A stretch of 64,000 bases of DNA from Patulibacter sp. SYSU D01012 (GTDB taxonomy: Bacteria; Actinomycetota; Thermoleophilia; Solirubrobacterales; Solirubrobacteraceae). Positions 41,230-52,533 of this stretch are shown piece after piece; the first letter of the stretch is position 1; every line of letters starts with the position of its first letter. The notes under the pieces are model-generated. The model saw nothing but the letters and a program-made list of their open reading frames with translations, searched no databases and was not told where the DNA came from. Where the stretch lies: assembly GCF_017916475.1 (NCBI RefSeq), contig NZ_JAFMTB010000001.1, positions 1,764,043 through 1,828,042 of the forward strand, given 5' to 3'. Both the position numbers and the translations under genes were made by a program.

Positions 41230-41335
41230 TCCCGAGGCTTGGCGGCCGCGCGCCGCGGCCTCCGGCGTGATGGGATCGGGGCGTGCGCCCCCGCCTCCCC
41301 GACCGCCGCCGCACCCGCCCCGGGAGGCGGCGCCC

Positions 41336-42862
41336 GTGACGACGACCTGGACGGTCCTGGCGTCGCTCGCGGTCATCCTGGTCACGCGCGTGGCCGCCGA
41401 CCGCAGCGGCCTGCCCGCCGCAGTGCTGCTCGTCGCCGCGGGCCTCGTGGTCGGCGTCGTGCCCGGGCCGACGGAGCGCCTGGAGCCCGAGCTGGTGCTC
41501 GAGCTCGTGATCCCGCCGCTGCTCTTCGCCGCCGCGCGCAGCGCCAGCCTGCTCGAGCTGCGGGCCAACGCGCGCATCGTCGGCTCGCTCTCCGTGGCGC
41601 TCGTCCTCGTGACCGCCTTCGCGGTCGCCGGCGCCGTCGACGCGGCGGTGCCGGCCATCGGATTCGCCGCCGCGCTCGCCCTGGGCGCCGCGGTCGCGCC
41701 GCCCGATCCCGTCGCGGCGCTCGCGATCGGACGCCGCGCCGGCCTGCCGCGCCGCCTGACGACGCTGGTCGAGGGGGAGGGGCTCCTCAACGACGCGACC
41801 GCCCTGACGCTGTACGGCCTGGCGGTCGCCGCCGCGACGGGCGGCGGCTTCTCGGCGGGCGAGGGCGTGGGCCGCTTCCTGCTGGCGGTCGTCGGCGGCG
41901 TCGCCGCGGGCGCCGCCGTGGCGGCCGGCGTCACGCTGATCGAGCGGGCCGTCGAGGACTCCCTCGTCCGCAACGCCGTCTCGCTCGCCACGCCGTTCGC
42001 CGCGTACGCGCTGGCCGAGACCGCCCACGGCTCGGGCGTGCTGGCCGTCGTCGTCGCCGGCCTGCTCGTCGCCCACGGGGGCGCGCGGCTGGGCACCGGC
42101 GAGAGCCGCCTGCAGACGGGCGCGGTCTGGCGGCTCGTGGAGTACCTGCTCGAGGGCTACGTCTTCCTGCTCATCGGCCAGCAGGTGCCCGACGTCCTGG
42201 ACGGCCTGCGCGCCTACGACGCGGGCACGGTCGCCGCGGCGACGGGGGCGACGCTCGCCGCGGTGCTGCTCGTGCGGCTGTGGTGGATGCTCGTGCTCCG
42301 GCGCCGCACCCCGCTCGGCGGGCGCGAGGGCGTGGCGCTCTGGTGGGCGGGCACGCGCGGGGTGATCACGCTCGCCACCGTCTACGCGCTGCCCGCGTCC
42401 TTCCCCGAGCGCGACCTCGTCGTGTTCTGCGCGCTCGCGGTCGTGCTCGTCACGCTCGTCGGACAGGGGCTCACCTTCGGCCCCGTGCTGCGCGGCCTGC
42501 GGCTGGAGAGCCCCGGCGAGGCGGACGCGCGGATGCGCGGCGAGGCGCGGGTGGCGGCGCTCGAGGCCGCGGTCGCGCGCGTGGACGAGGTGGCGCAGGT
42601 CGAGGACCTGCCGGACGAGGTCGTGCGCGGCGTCCGGGAGCAGCTCGACCGCGCCCGCGGACGCATGCGCGCACGCCTGGACGACGACGTCGCGCTCCAG
42701 GAGTGGACGGGCCGGCGGGCCGCGGTCGGCGTCCTGCGCCAGGCGATCATCGACGCCCAGCGCGAGGAGCTGCTGCGGCGCCGCGACGCGGGACGCCTGA
42801 GCGACGCCGACCTGCGGGTGCTCGAGCGGCAGCTCGACCTGCAGGAGCTCTCGCTCTCCTGA
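41336..42862 (+). CDS. Sodium/proton antiporter, CPA1 family
   Basis: A 508-residue Na+/H+ exchanger. It has about 12 helices in the N-terminal 400 residues with the ion-site region ALALGAAVAPPDPVAALAIG (the Asp of the CPA1 DP motif) and EGEGLLNDATALTLYGLA. A cytoplasmic C-terminal tail (400-508) rich in charged helices follows. The GTG at 41336 is preferred over an upstream ATG because GGGAGGCGG lies 7 nt before it and the product then begins directly with the first helix. Its role is pH and sodium homeostasis. Confidence 0.9.
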   Translation: MTTTWTVLASLAVILVTRVAADRSGLPAAVLLVAAGLVVGVVPGPTERLEPELVLELVIPPLLFAAARSASLLELRANARIVGSLSVALVLVTAFAVAGAVDAAVPAIGFAAALALGAAVAPPDPVAALAIGRRAGLPRRLTTLVEGEGLLNDATALTLYGLAVAAATGGGFSAGEGVGRFLLAVVGGVAAGAAVAAGVTLIERAVEDSLVRNAVSLATPFAAYALAETAHGSGVLAVVVAGLLVAHGGARLGTGESRLQTGAVWRLVEYLLEGYVFLLIGQQVPDVLDGLRAYDAGTVAAATGATLAAVLLVRLWWMLVLRRRTPLGGREGVALWWAGTRGVITLATVYALPASFPERDLVVFCALAVVLVTLVGQGLTFGPVLRGLRLESPGEADARMRGEARVAALEAAVARVDEVAQVEDLPDEVVRGVREQLDRARGRMRARLDDDVALQEWTGRRAAVGVLRQAIIDAQREELLRRRDAGRLSDADLRVLERQLDLQELSLS

Positions 42863-42934
42863 GCGCCCGGGCGGCGTCCCGCGACGCGGCGCCGACGGCG
42901 CAGTCGTCCGACGGTCGACGCCAGGGGCGCGGGG

Positions 42935-42940
42935 TAGTGT
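42935..42940 (+). promoter_or_regulatory. -10 box of the disulfide-reductase-like gene
   Basis: TAGTGT, 52 nt before the ATG; this gene has an ordinary leader with GGAG. Confidence 0.4.
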
Positions 42941-42992
42941 CCTGTGACGCCGGCGACGCGCGTCGCCGTCCCACCCCGAACGGAGCTCTCCC

Positions 42993-44348
42993 ATGGCCGG
43001 TCCCAGCACCCCCGACAGCGGCGACCACTTCGACGTCGTCGTGGTCGGCAGCGGCCCGGGCGGCCGCGCCGTCGCGCCCGCCCTGGTCGCGGCGGGCCGC
43101 CGCGTGGCCCTCGTCGAGGCCGAGCTCGTCGGCGGCGAGTGCCCGTTCTGGGCGTGCATCCCGTCGAAGACGCTGCTGCGGCCCAGCCAGCTGCGCACGC
43201 AGGCGCGGCACGTCGCTGGCGTGTCCGTGCCGACGGAGGAGTGGGACGCGATCCGCGACTACCGCGACTACATGAACTCCGGCCTGGACGACGGCGCGAA
43301 GGCCGAGTGGCTCCAGGGCACCGGCGTCGAGCTCGTGCGCGGCACCGCGACGGTCCCCGCCGCCGGCCGCGTGGTCGTCGGCGACCGCGAGCTGACCTGC
43401 GAGCACGTCGTGATCGCCACGGGCACGAGCGCCGCGGTCCCCGACTACCCCGGCCTCGACCGCGCGCAGGTGTGGACGAACCGCGAGGTCACGTCGCTCT
43501 CCGCCGTCCCCGCGTCGTGCGTCGTCGTCGGCGGCGGCGCGGTCGCGCTCGAGTGCGCGCAGTACCTCGCCGACCTGGGCTCGCGGGTCACCGTCCTGCA
43601 GCGCTCCGACCGCGTCCTGCGGCGCGAGGATCCGCGGGTGTCCGCGTTCGCGGCCCGGGCGCTGGCGGAGCAGGGGGTCGACCTGCGCACCGGCACCGAG
43701 GTCGCGTCCGTCCATCACCACGACGGCGGCGTCCAGGTGACCACGAAGGACGGCGACGTCCTCGACGTCGAGCGCCTGGTGGTGGCGACCGGCCGCGTGC
43801 CCCGCACGGAGGGCCTGACGCCCGACGGCGTGCGGACCGAGAAGGGCGCGATCGTGGTCGACGACGCCTGCCGCGCCGCGGACGGCATCTGGGCGATCGG
43901 CGACGTCACCGGCGTCGCCCAGTTCACGCACGTCGCGAGCTACCAGGGTCGCGTGGTCGTCGACCGGATCCTCGGCGGCGACGCCGTGGCCGACCTGCGG
44001 GCCGTGCCGCGCGTGGTCTTCACCGAGCCCGAGATCGCGGGCGTCGGCCTGACCGCGGCCGAGGCGCAGGAGCGCGGGATCGACGTGCGCACCGCCCACG
44101 TGGACCTGAGCGCGACGGACCGCACCGAGACGTACGGCCGCGACCTGTTCGGCGGCGCCGGCGTCGTGGTCGACGCCGCGCGCGACGTGCTCGTCGGCGC
44201 ATGGGGCGTCGGCCCGGACGCGGGGGAGTGGATCCACACCGCCGCGCTGGCGGTCAAGGCGCAGATCCCGCTCGCGGTGCTGCGGGACTTCGTGCCCCAG
44301 TTCCCGACCTTCAACGAGCTCTGGACCGCGGTGATCCGCGAGCTGTAG
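42993..44348 (+). CDS. Pyridine nucleotide-disulfide oxidoreductase (dihydrolipoamide/mercuric reductase-like)
   Basis: A 451-residue flavoprotein. It has the FAD motif VVVVGSGPGGRAVAPALVAAG (15-35), redox disulfide GGECPFWACIPSK (C-x4-C, about 48-58), NAD motif CVVVGGGAVALECAQYLADLG, the second FAD site IWAIGDVTGVAQFTHVA and a C-terminal dimer domain. The conserved C-terminal His-x4-Glu (HPTxxE in lipoamide dehydrogenase) reads QFPTFNE here, so the catalytic His is missing. The substrate disulfide is therefore uncertain. Residues FWA between the cysteines are also unusual. No 2-oxoacid dehydrogenase or mer gene is nearby. Confidence 0.85.
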   Translation: MAGPSTPDSGDHFDVVVVGSGPGGRAVAPALVAAGRRVALVEAELVGGECPFWACIPSKTLLRPSQLRTQARHVAGVSVPTEEWDAIRDYRDYMNSGLDDGAKAEWLQGTGVELVRGTATVPAAGRVVVGDRELTCEHVVIATGTSAAVPDYPGLDRAQVWTNREVTSLSAVPASCVVVGGGAVALECAQYLADLGSRVTVLQRSDRVLRREDPRVSAFAARALAEQGVDLRTGTEVASVHHHDGGVQVTTKDGDVLDVERLVVATGRVPRTEGLTPDGVRTEKGAIVVDDACRAADGIWAIGDVTGVAQFTHVASYQGRVVVDRILGGDAVADLRAVPRVVFTEPEIAGVGLTAAEAQERGIDVRTAHVDLSATDRTETYGRDLFGGAGVVVDAARDVLVGAWGVGPDAGEWIHTAALAVKAQIPLAVLRDFVPQFPTFNELWTAVIREL

Positions 44349-44381
44349 GGGACGGGCGAGGCGCGGGGCCCCGCCGCCGTC

Positions 44382-44387
44382 TACCGT
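44382..44387 (+). promoter_or_regulatory. -10 box of the FKBP gene (leaderless)
   Basis: TACCGT ends 7 nt before the ATG at 44395. Confidence 0.55.
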
Positions 44388-44394
44388 CCCTGCC

Positions 44395-44775
44395 ATGAGC
44401 CTCGACGAGAAGCCCCAGGTCGACGTGCCGGCGGACACCCCGCCGTCGTACCAGCTCGAGCTGGAGGACCTCGTCGTCGGCGACGGCGACGAGGCCGTGG
44501 CGGGCAAGGTCGTCGAGGTGCACTACGTCGGCGTGGCCTGGTCGGACGGCAAGCAGTTCGACGCGTCCTGGGACCGCGGCGAGACGTTCAAGTTCGGCCT
44601 GGGCCGCGGCATGGTCATCCAGGGCTGGGACCAGGGCGTGCAGGGCATGCGCGTCGGCGGCCGTCGCCGGATCACCATCCCGCCGATGCTCGGCTACGGC
44701 AAGCGCGGCGCCGGCGGCGTCATCAAGCCGGACGAGACGCTCGTCTTCGTCGTGGACCTGCTCGGCGTGCGCTGA
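44395..44775 (+). CDS. FKBP-type peptidyl-prolyl cis-trans isomerase
   Basis: A 126-residue cytoplasmic FKBP with no signal peptide. It has VVEVHYVGVAWSDGKQFDASWDRGETFKFGLG split over about 40-72, then VIQGWDQGVQGMRVGGRRRITIPPMLGYGKRGAGGVIKPDETLVFVVDLL. The hydrophobic pocket and active-site Asp (QFDASWDRG) and VIQGW are intact. It should speed proline isomerisation in protein folding. It has its own leaderless promoter and a hairpin after the stop. Confidence 0.95.
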   Translation: MSLDEKPQVDVPADTPPSYQLELEDLVVGDGDEAVAGKVVEVHYVGVAWSDGKQFDASWDRGETFKFGLGRGMVIQGWDQGVQGMRVGGRRRITIPPMLGYGKRGAGGVIKPDETLVFVVDLLGVR

Positions 44776-44795
44776 TCCGGCGGCGGCGCGTCGGC

Positions 44796-44817
44796 CCGCG
44801 CGCCCGCCGGCGCGCGG
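44796..44817 (+). terminator. Hairpin after the FKBP gene
   Basis: An 8-bp GC stem (44796-44803 with 44810-44817), 6-nt loop, 20 nt after the stop. Confidence 0.45.
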
Positions 44818-44891
44818 CGATGCTCCACGTGCACCACGCGCCGCCTGCCACGTTGGCCCGACGGCGCATCGGCGGTCCCGGCGCCCGCACC

Positions 44892-44897
44892 TAGTGT
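44892..44897 (+). promoter_or_regulatory. -10 box of the PucR-type regulator (leaderless)
   Basis: TAGTGT ends 8 nt before the GTG at 44906, which decides that start over an in-frame codon at 44894. Confidence 0.55.
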
Positions 44898-44905
44898 TCG
44901 GGGCC

Positions 44906-46549
44906 GTGTCGGGCCCCGCCTCCGCCAGGACCGCCCCGGTCCCCCTCGCCCCGCCGGCGCGGCGTGCGCCGCGCGGCCCGGAGCCCCCGCTGGCGGCCGA
45001 CGCGCTCCTGCGGGTGGCGGAGGCGCTCGGCCTCGCCGCGGACCCCGACCGGCTCCTGCCCGCCGTCGCCGACGCCGCCGCGCACGCCACGGGGTGCGCG
45101 GCCGACCTGGCGCTCCGCGCGGGGGACCGCCTGGTGGTGCGGGCGTCCGCCGCGGGACCGACCGGTGCCCTGCCGCCCGCGGACCCGGCGCCGTGGGCGC
45201 GCGTCCTGCGCCACGGACGCGCCGTCCTGGTGCCGGTCGGCGCGGGCCGCTGCGCCGCGGCCGCGCCGCTGCGCGCGCGGGCCGGCGGCGTGATCGGGGT
45301 GCTGGCGGTCCGCGCCGAGCCCCCGCGGGACGTGGGCCCGGAGACCCTGGACGTCGTCGCGCAGATCGCGGCGCTCGTCGGCGGGGCCGTGGACGACGCC
45401 CGCACGGCGGCGCGGGACCGCCGGCGCGCGGCCGCCCTCGAGCGCCTCGTCGCGCTCGTCGCGCGCCTGGCCACCGTGACCGATCGCGCCGAGCTGCTGG
45501 CCGCGACCGCGGACGGCGTCCGCGAGCTCGTGGACGCCGCGACGTGCCGGGTGCTCCTGCAGGACGAGGACGGGGCGCTGCGTCTCGCGGCGCGGAGCCC
45601 CGCCGCGACGGACGGCCCGGCAGGCCCCGCCCCCGGCGGCGCGGCGACCGTCCGGCTGCCGGACGGCGCCGGCGCGGTGAGCGTCGAGCGGGCCGCGGCG
45701 CTCGAGGACCACGAGCGGGAGATGCTCGGCACGGTCGCCGCGCAGCTGGCCGCGGCGCTGCGCACGGCCGACGCCCTCGAGCGGCTGACCGAGGAGCACC
45801 TGGTCCGTGCCCTGTTCGCCGCGATCGCGGAGGGTCGCGCCGACCGGGTCGCCGAGCGGGCGCGCTCGGCGCGCGTCGACCCCGACCGGCCCCACGTGGT
45901 GGCGGTCTTCGCCCCGTTGGACCGCGGAGCCGCGTGGGACCGGGCGGCCCGGCTGGAGCGGCGGCTGCGGCAGACCGTCCCGGGGGTGCTGTGCGACCCC
46001 GGGCCCGATCGCCTGCGGGCCCTGCTGCCGGTCCCGGACGGCGGGGCCGCGGGGCTGGCCGCGCTCGACGCCGCGCTGGATCGGCTGGCGCACGAGGAGG
46101 CCGCCGCCGCCGGCCGGTCGCCGGTCCAGCCCGGACTGGCGGCGGGGCGCTCCAGCCTGACGGAGGCCGCGTCCGCGGCCCGCGTCGCCCGGGCGCTGGC
46201 GCCCGAGGGCGGCTGCCGGGCGTGGGAGGACCTGGGCGTCTACCGCTACCTGGTCGGCGTCGGCGGCGAGGCCGAGCCGGACGCGCGGCACGCCCGCGCG
46301 GTGCGGCGTCTGTGGGAGTACGACCGCAAGCGCGGGAGCGAGCTGGTGCGGACCCTGGAGCGCTACCTCGCCGACCGCAGCGTCGTGCCGACGGCGCGGG
46401 CCCTGTGCATCCACCCCAACACGCTGCGCCAGCGGCTCGAGCGGATCGAGCACCTGACGGCGCTGACCGTGGCGGATGAGGACCTGCTGTCGCTCGAGCT
46501 GGCCGTCAAGCTGCACCGCCTGCGGGCCGCCGAGGCCGGCGCGGCGTAG
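44906..46549 (+). CDS. GAF-domain PucR/CdaR-type transcriptional regulator
   Basis: A 547-residue regulator. After a Pro/Ala-rich lead it has one or two GAF-like sensor domains (about 35-165 and 170-290; LLPAVADAAAHATGC, ERLVALVARLATVTDRAELLAATADGV). A central GGDEF-like/CdaR segment follows, and then the C-terminal PucR HTH: RTLERYLADRSVVPTARALCIHPNTLRQRLERIEHLTAL (about 487-525). Such proteins activate catabolic genes in response to a small molecule. No obvious target operon is adjacent, since the following gene is convergent. A strong terminator follows. Confidence 0.88.
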   Translation: MSGPASARTAPVPLAPPARRAPRGPEPPLAADALLRVAEALGLAADPDRLLPAVADAAAHATGCAADLALRAGDRLVVRASAAGPTGALPPADPAPWARVLRHGRAVLVPVGAGRCAAAAPLRARAGGVIGVLAVRAEPPRDVGPETLDVVAQIAALVGGAVDDARTAARDRRRAAALERLVALVARLATVTDRAELLAATADGVRELVDAATCRVLLQDEDGALRLAARSPAATDGPAGPAPGGAATVRLPDGAGAVSVERAAALEDHEREMLGTVAAQLAAALRTADALERLTEEHLVRALFAAIAEGRADRVAERARSARVDPDRPHVVAVFAPLDRGAAWDRAARLERRLRQTVPGVLCDPGPDRLRALLPVPDGGAAGLAALDAALDRLAHEEAAAAGRSPVQPGLAAGRSSLTEAASAARVARALAPEGGCRAWEDLGVYRYLVGVGGEAEPDARHARAVRRLWEYDRKRGSELVRTLERYLADRSVVPTARALCIHPNTLRQRLERIEHLTALTVADEDLLSLELAVKLHRLRAAEAGAA

Positions 46550-46560
46550 CCCCGAACGCG

Positions 46561-46586
46561 GTCCGCCGCCCCGAGGGGCGGCGGAC
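46561..46586. terminator. Bidirectional terminator
   Basis: A perfect 11-bp stem with loop CGAG, between the convergent regulator and secreted-protein genes. Confidence 0.7.
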
Positions 46587-46657
46587 GGGTGCGTCCCGGG
46601 GGTGGGACGCGGCCGGGCCGGCGCGGCGACGGGCCGCCGCGCCGGGAGCCCGGTGGG

Positions 46658-48439
46658 CTACTTCAGGCCGACGACGCGCGGCAGCGTGAACGTCGGGCGG
46701 CGCTTCGTCGAGCCGGCCACCGAGGGCACGACCGTCTGGGCGCGGTAGACCGCGGCGTTCTCGCCCGACGGGGCCTTCATCCGGACGGAGAAGGTGCCGT
46801 TCGCGCTCGGCTTCACGCGGGCGACCGTCTTGTAGCGCTTGCAGGTCTCGCGGCGACGGATGAGGATCGTCGGGCGGTCCTTGAAGCGCGGGCCCACCAC
46901 GCGGCCGCTGAAGGTCACGCGGCCCTTGGCGGCGGCGATGCGCGTCACGACCATGCGGCGCGAGTACTTCAGCGCGCGGGTCTTGCTCTTGCCCGCCTTG
47001 GCGTAGTACCGGGCCGCGTTCGTGTAGCGGATGCCGACCGGCGGCTTCGCGACGCGGACGGAGAACGTGCCGTTCGAGCGGATCTTCGTCGTGCCGTACT
47101 TCTTGCCGCGCAGGTAGATCGTCGCGGTCTTGCCGACGAGGCTGCGCTGGGCGACGCCGGTCACGAGCGCCTTCGCGCCCGAGGGCACGACGTCGATCAG
47201 CGTGAGCGGGTTCTTCGAGCACTGCAGGATCGCCTCGGCCTCGGGCGAGGTGAAGCGCTGCGTGTCCTGCACGCCGCCGGCGCCGCCGCAGTCGGCGCTG
47301 TTCGTCGACACGCGGGCGTTGGCCAGGCTCGTGTTCAGGATCGGCTGGCCGAGCGCCGACACCGAGACGTTCAGCGCGGACTGCGTGAGCGTGCCGTTCT
47401 GGGTCGTCTGGACGTTCGACGCGATCTTCGCCTGGAGCAGACCCGGCGGGATCGGGATGTTGAGCTGGTTCAGGACCGGCTGCAGCTGCGCGGTGACCTG
47501 GTCCAGGAGCGCGCCGATCGACGAGACCTGCCCGAGCGTCAGCAGGCCGATCACGCTGTTGAGCTGGCCCACGATGCCGCCCTGCGCGTGCAGCAGGTCG
47601 TAGGCGTTGATCCGGTTCGACCCGGTGAGGAGCGTCACCACGGCGCCCAGCGGCGTGGAGGAGCCGTCGATGACGATGCCACGCAGCAGGTCGTTGACCG
47701 ACAGGATGCGGCCGACGTTGAGGTTGGCCGTGTCGAGGTTGAGCGCCTGGTTGGCCGCGGCGTTCGCGTCCACGCCGAGCCCGAGGACGCGCAGGTCGGC
47801 GACCTGGGAGGCGCCGGCGAGCTTGCCGCCGTCCGCCGAGCACGTCGCCGTCGCCGTCGACTGGATCACGCCGGCGGAGACGAGGTCCGGCAGCGCGGCG
47901 CTCAGGGCGCCGGGCAGCGCGGACGTGACCTGACCGGTCAGCGCGCCCAGGTCGAGCGACAGGCCGCCGAGCGGGCCGAGCAGCGAGCCGAGCGGGCTGC
48001 TGCTGCCGAGCAGCGGGTTCAGGACCGACGCCAGGGGGCCGTTGTTGCCCAGGATGCTGTTGGCGCCCGAGGTCAGCGGGCCCGTGAGCGCGTCGACCGC
48101 CGGGCCGGCGCCCACGCGCAGGCCGGCGACGCGGGCGTTCGCGGTGGCGGTCTTGCTCTTGTCGACGCGCGTCGTGGCCTCGACGGCGTTGACGTTCGCG
48201 ATGACGGCGTTCAGGCCGATCAGGCGGCCGTCGGCGTTCTTGCAGTCGTTCGCGCCGGCGTTGGCCGCGATCGGGGTGATCGGCTGGCCGCCGAGGAGCG
48301 ACAGCGAGAGCGCGTCCGCGCTGCACGCGGTGGGCTCCGCCGCGGAGGCTGGGGCCGCGGCGACGCCCGCGAGGGCGGCGCCGGCGACGACCGCCGCGAC
48401 GGCGCGTGAGCGCCGGAGCCGGGGGGAGGTCGGATCCAT
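46658..48439 (-). CDS. Large secreted protein, choice-of-anchor-P-like, with duplicated C-terminal beta module
   Basis: A 593-residue exported protein. The start is the ATG at 48439 (AGGA 7 nt upstream), giving MDPTSPRLRRSRAVAAVV with signal cleavage after ASAA. Residues about 35-410 form a Leu/Gly/Ser/Asn-rich body with NDCKNADGRLIGLNAVIANVN and ATCSADGGKLAGASQVADLRV units, resembling actinobacterial choice-of-anchor-P proteins. The last 170 residues contain two related Ig-like modules, each with an NGTFSVR strand (about 480 and 555). The C-terminus is basic. It is probably a cell-wall-associated or spore-coat-like surface protein; function unknown. Confidence 0.75.
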   Translation of the reverse strand: MDPTSPRLRRSRAVAAVVAGAALAGVAAAPASAAEPTACSADALSLSLLGGQPITPIAANAGANDCKNADGRLIGLNAVIANVNAVEATTRVDKSKTATANARVAGLRVGAGPAVDALTGPLTSGANSILGNNGPLASVLNPLLGSSSPLGSLLGPLGGLSLDLGALTGQVTSALPGALSAALPDLVSAGVIQSTATATCSADGGKLAGASQVADLRVLGLGVDANAAANQALNLDTANLNVGRILSVNDLLRGIVIDGSSTPLGAVVTLLTGSNRINAYDLLHAQGGIVGQLNSVIGLLTLGQVSSIGALLDQVTAQLQPVLNQLNIPIPPGLLQAKIASNVQTTQNGTLTQSALNVSVSALGQPILNTSLANARVSTNSADCGGAGGVQDTQRFTSPEAEAILQCSKNPLTLIDVVPSGAKALVTGVAQRSLVGKTATIYLRGKKYGTTKIRSNGTFSVRVAKPPVGIRYTNAARYYAKAGKSKTRALKYSRRMVVTRIAAAKGRVTFSGRVVGPRFKDRPTILIRRRETCKRYKTVARVKPSANGTFSVRMKAPSGENAAVYRAQTVVPSVAGSTKRRPTFTLPRVVGLK

Positions 48440-48676
48440 GAGGGTTCCTGTGAGCGGTTGGGGATGTGTGGCGCATCGCACGGGGGTGCGACGTGCCCGG
48501 CACTGTACGCCAGTCGGCTACGCACCGGTAGCGATTCGCGACGCCAATCGGTCCGTACGGCGTATCGTTCGCCGTAACGGCGTTCCAACGAACGTCCATG
48601 CACCCGCTCTGTGTTCGGGATCCCGAAGAACGGCGTTCCGCGCAGGGGATTCCGGCTACGGGCGTTCCCCGGGATC

Positions 48677-48688
48677 GAACGTCCGTTC
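48677..48688. promoter_or_regulatory. LexA SOS box of uvrA
   Basis: GAAC-GTCC-GTTC matches the GAAC-N4-GTTC LexA consensus and ends 7 bp before the uvrA -10 box, so LexA would block RNA polymerase. Further GAACG/CGTTC half sites lie at 48580-48670. Confidence 0.72.
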
Positions 48689-48695
48689 CCCTGCG

Positions 48696-48701
48696 TAGAC
48701 T
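48696..48701 (+). promoter_or_regulatory. -10 box of uvrA
   Basis: TAGACT ends 9 nt before the ATG at 48711. Confidence 0.6.
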
Positions 48702-48710
48702 CCACAGGAC

Positions 48711-51737
<3,027 letters not shown>

Positions 51738-51747
51738 GGGCCGGCGG

Positions 51748-52533
51748 GTGGGCGGGTACGCCGAGGCACCGCCGCCCGCCGTCGTCGCCCCGCACGCCGC
51801 GTGCGTGTGGCGCCGGACGCCCGGGGCGGGGGAACAGGCGGGGACGCTCGTCCTGCCCGACGGCTGCGTCGACGTGCTCTGGCACGCCGGCCGCCTGATC
51901 GTCGCCGGCCCCGACACGACGGCGCAGCGCGCCGCGCCCGCGACCGGCACCACGGTCGGCGTGCGGCTGCGGCCCGGCGCGGCCTCGCTGCTCGGCGCCC
52001 CCGCCCACGCCCTGCGCGACGCGCGCGTGCCCGTCGACGCGCTCTGGGGCCCCGACGGCCGGACGCTGGCCGACGCGGTGGCGCACGCCCCGGACGACGC
52101 GGCGCGGCTGCGCCTGCTCGTCGACGCGGTCGCCCGGCGGGCGGAGGGCGCCGCGCCGGTCGACCCCGCCGTCCGTGCCGTCGTGGCCCGCGCCGGCGCG
52201 GGACCGGTCGCCGTCGCGGAGCTCGCCCACCGGGTCGGGCTGTCCGAGCGGCAGCTGCGTCGGCGGTTCCTCGAGCACGTCGGCTACGGGCCCCGGACGC
52301 TGCACCGCGTGCTGCGGCTGCAGCGGCTCCTGGACCGCGCGATCGCCGCTCCCGACGAGGGGCTCGCGGCGCTGGCGGCGCACGCCGGGTACGCGGACCA
52401 GGCGCACCTGGCGCGCGAGGCGCGCGCGCTCGCCGGCACGACGGCCGCCGCCCTCGTCGCCGGACGCCGGCCCGCCCGAACGTCCGAAACGTCCAAGACG
52501 CGGACGTCGCGCCGCGCGAGGATGGCGCCATGA
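51748..52533 (+). CDS. AraC-family transcriptional regulator
   Basis: A 261-residue regulator. The N-terminal part is the DUF6597-type sensor seen in some AraC proteins (GTLVLPDGCVDVLWHAGRLIVAGPDT; TVGVRLRPGAASLLG; RDARVPVDALWG). The C-terminal half has two AraC HTH motifs (VAVAELAHRVGLSERQLRRRFLEHVGYGPRTLHRVLRLQRLL; GLAALAAHAGYADQAHLAREARALAG). It starts at a GTG 10 bp after uvrA and may be read from the same transcript. It is translationally coupled by ATGA to the next gene, a possible target or partner. Confidence 0.9.
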   Translation: MGGYAEAPPPAVVAPHAACVWRRTPGAGEQAGTLVLPDGCVDVLWHAGRLIVAGPDTTAQRAAPATGTTVGVRLRPGAASLLGAPAHALRDARVPVDALWGPDGRTLADAVAHAPDDAARLRLLVDAVARRAEGAAPVDPAVRAVVARAGAGPVAVAELAHRVGLSERQLRRRFLEHVGYGPRTLHRVLRLQRLLDRAIAAPDEGLAALAAHAGYADQAHLAREARALAGTTAAALVAGRRPARTSETSKTRTSRRARMAP

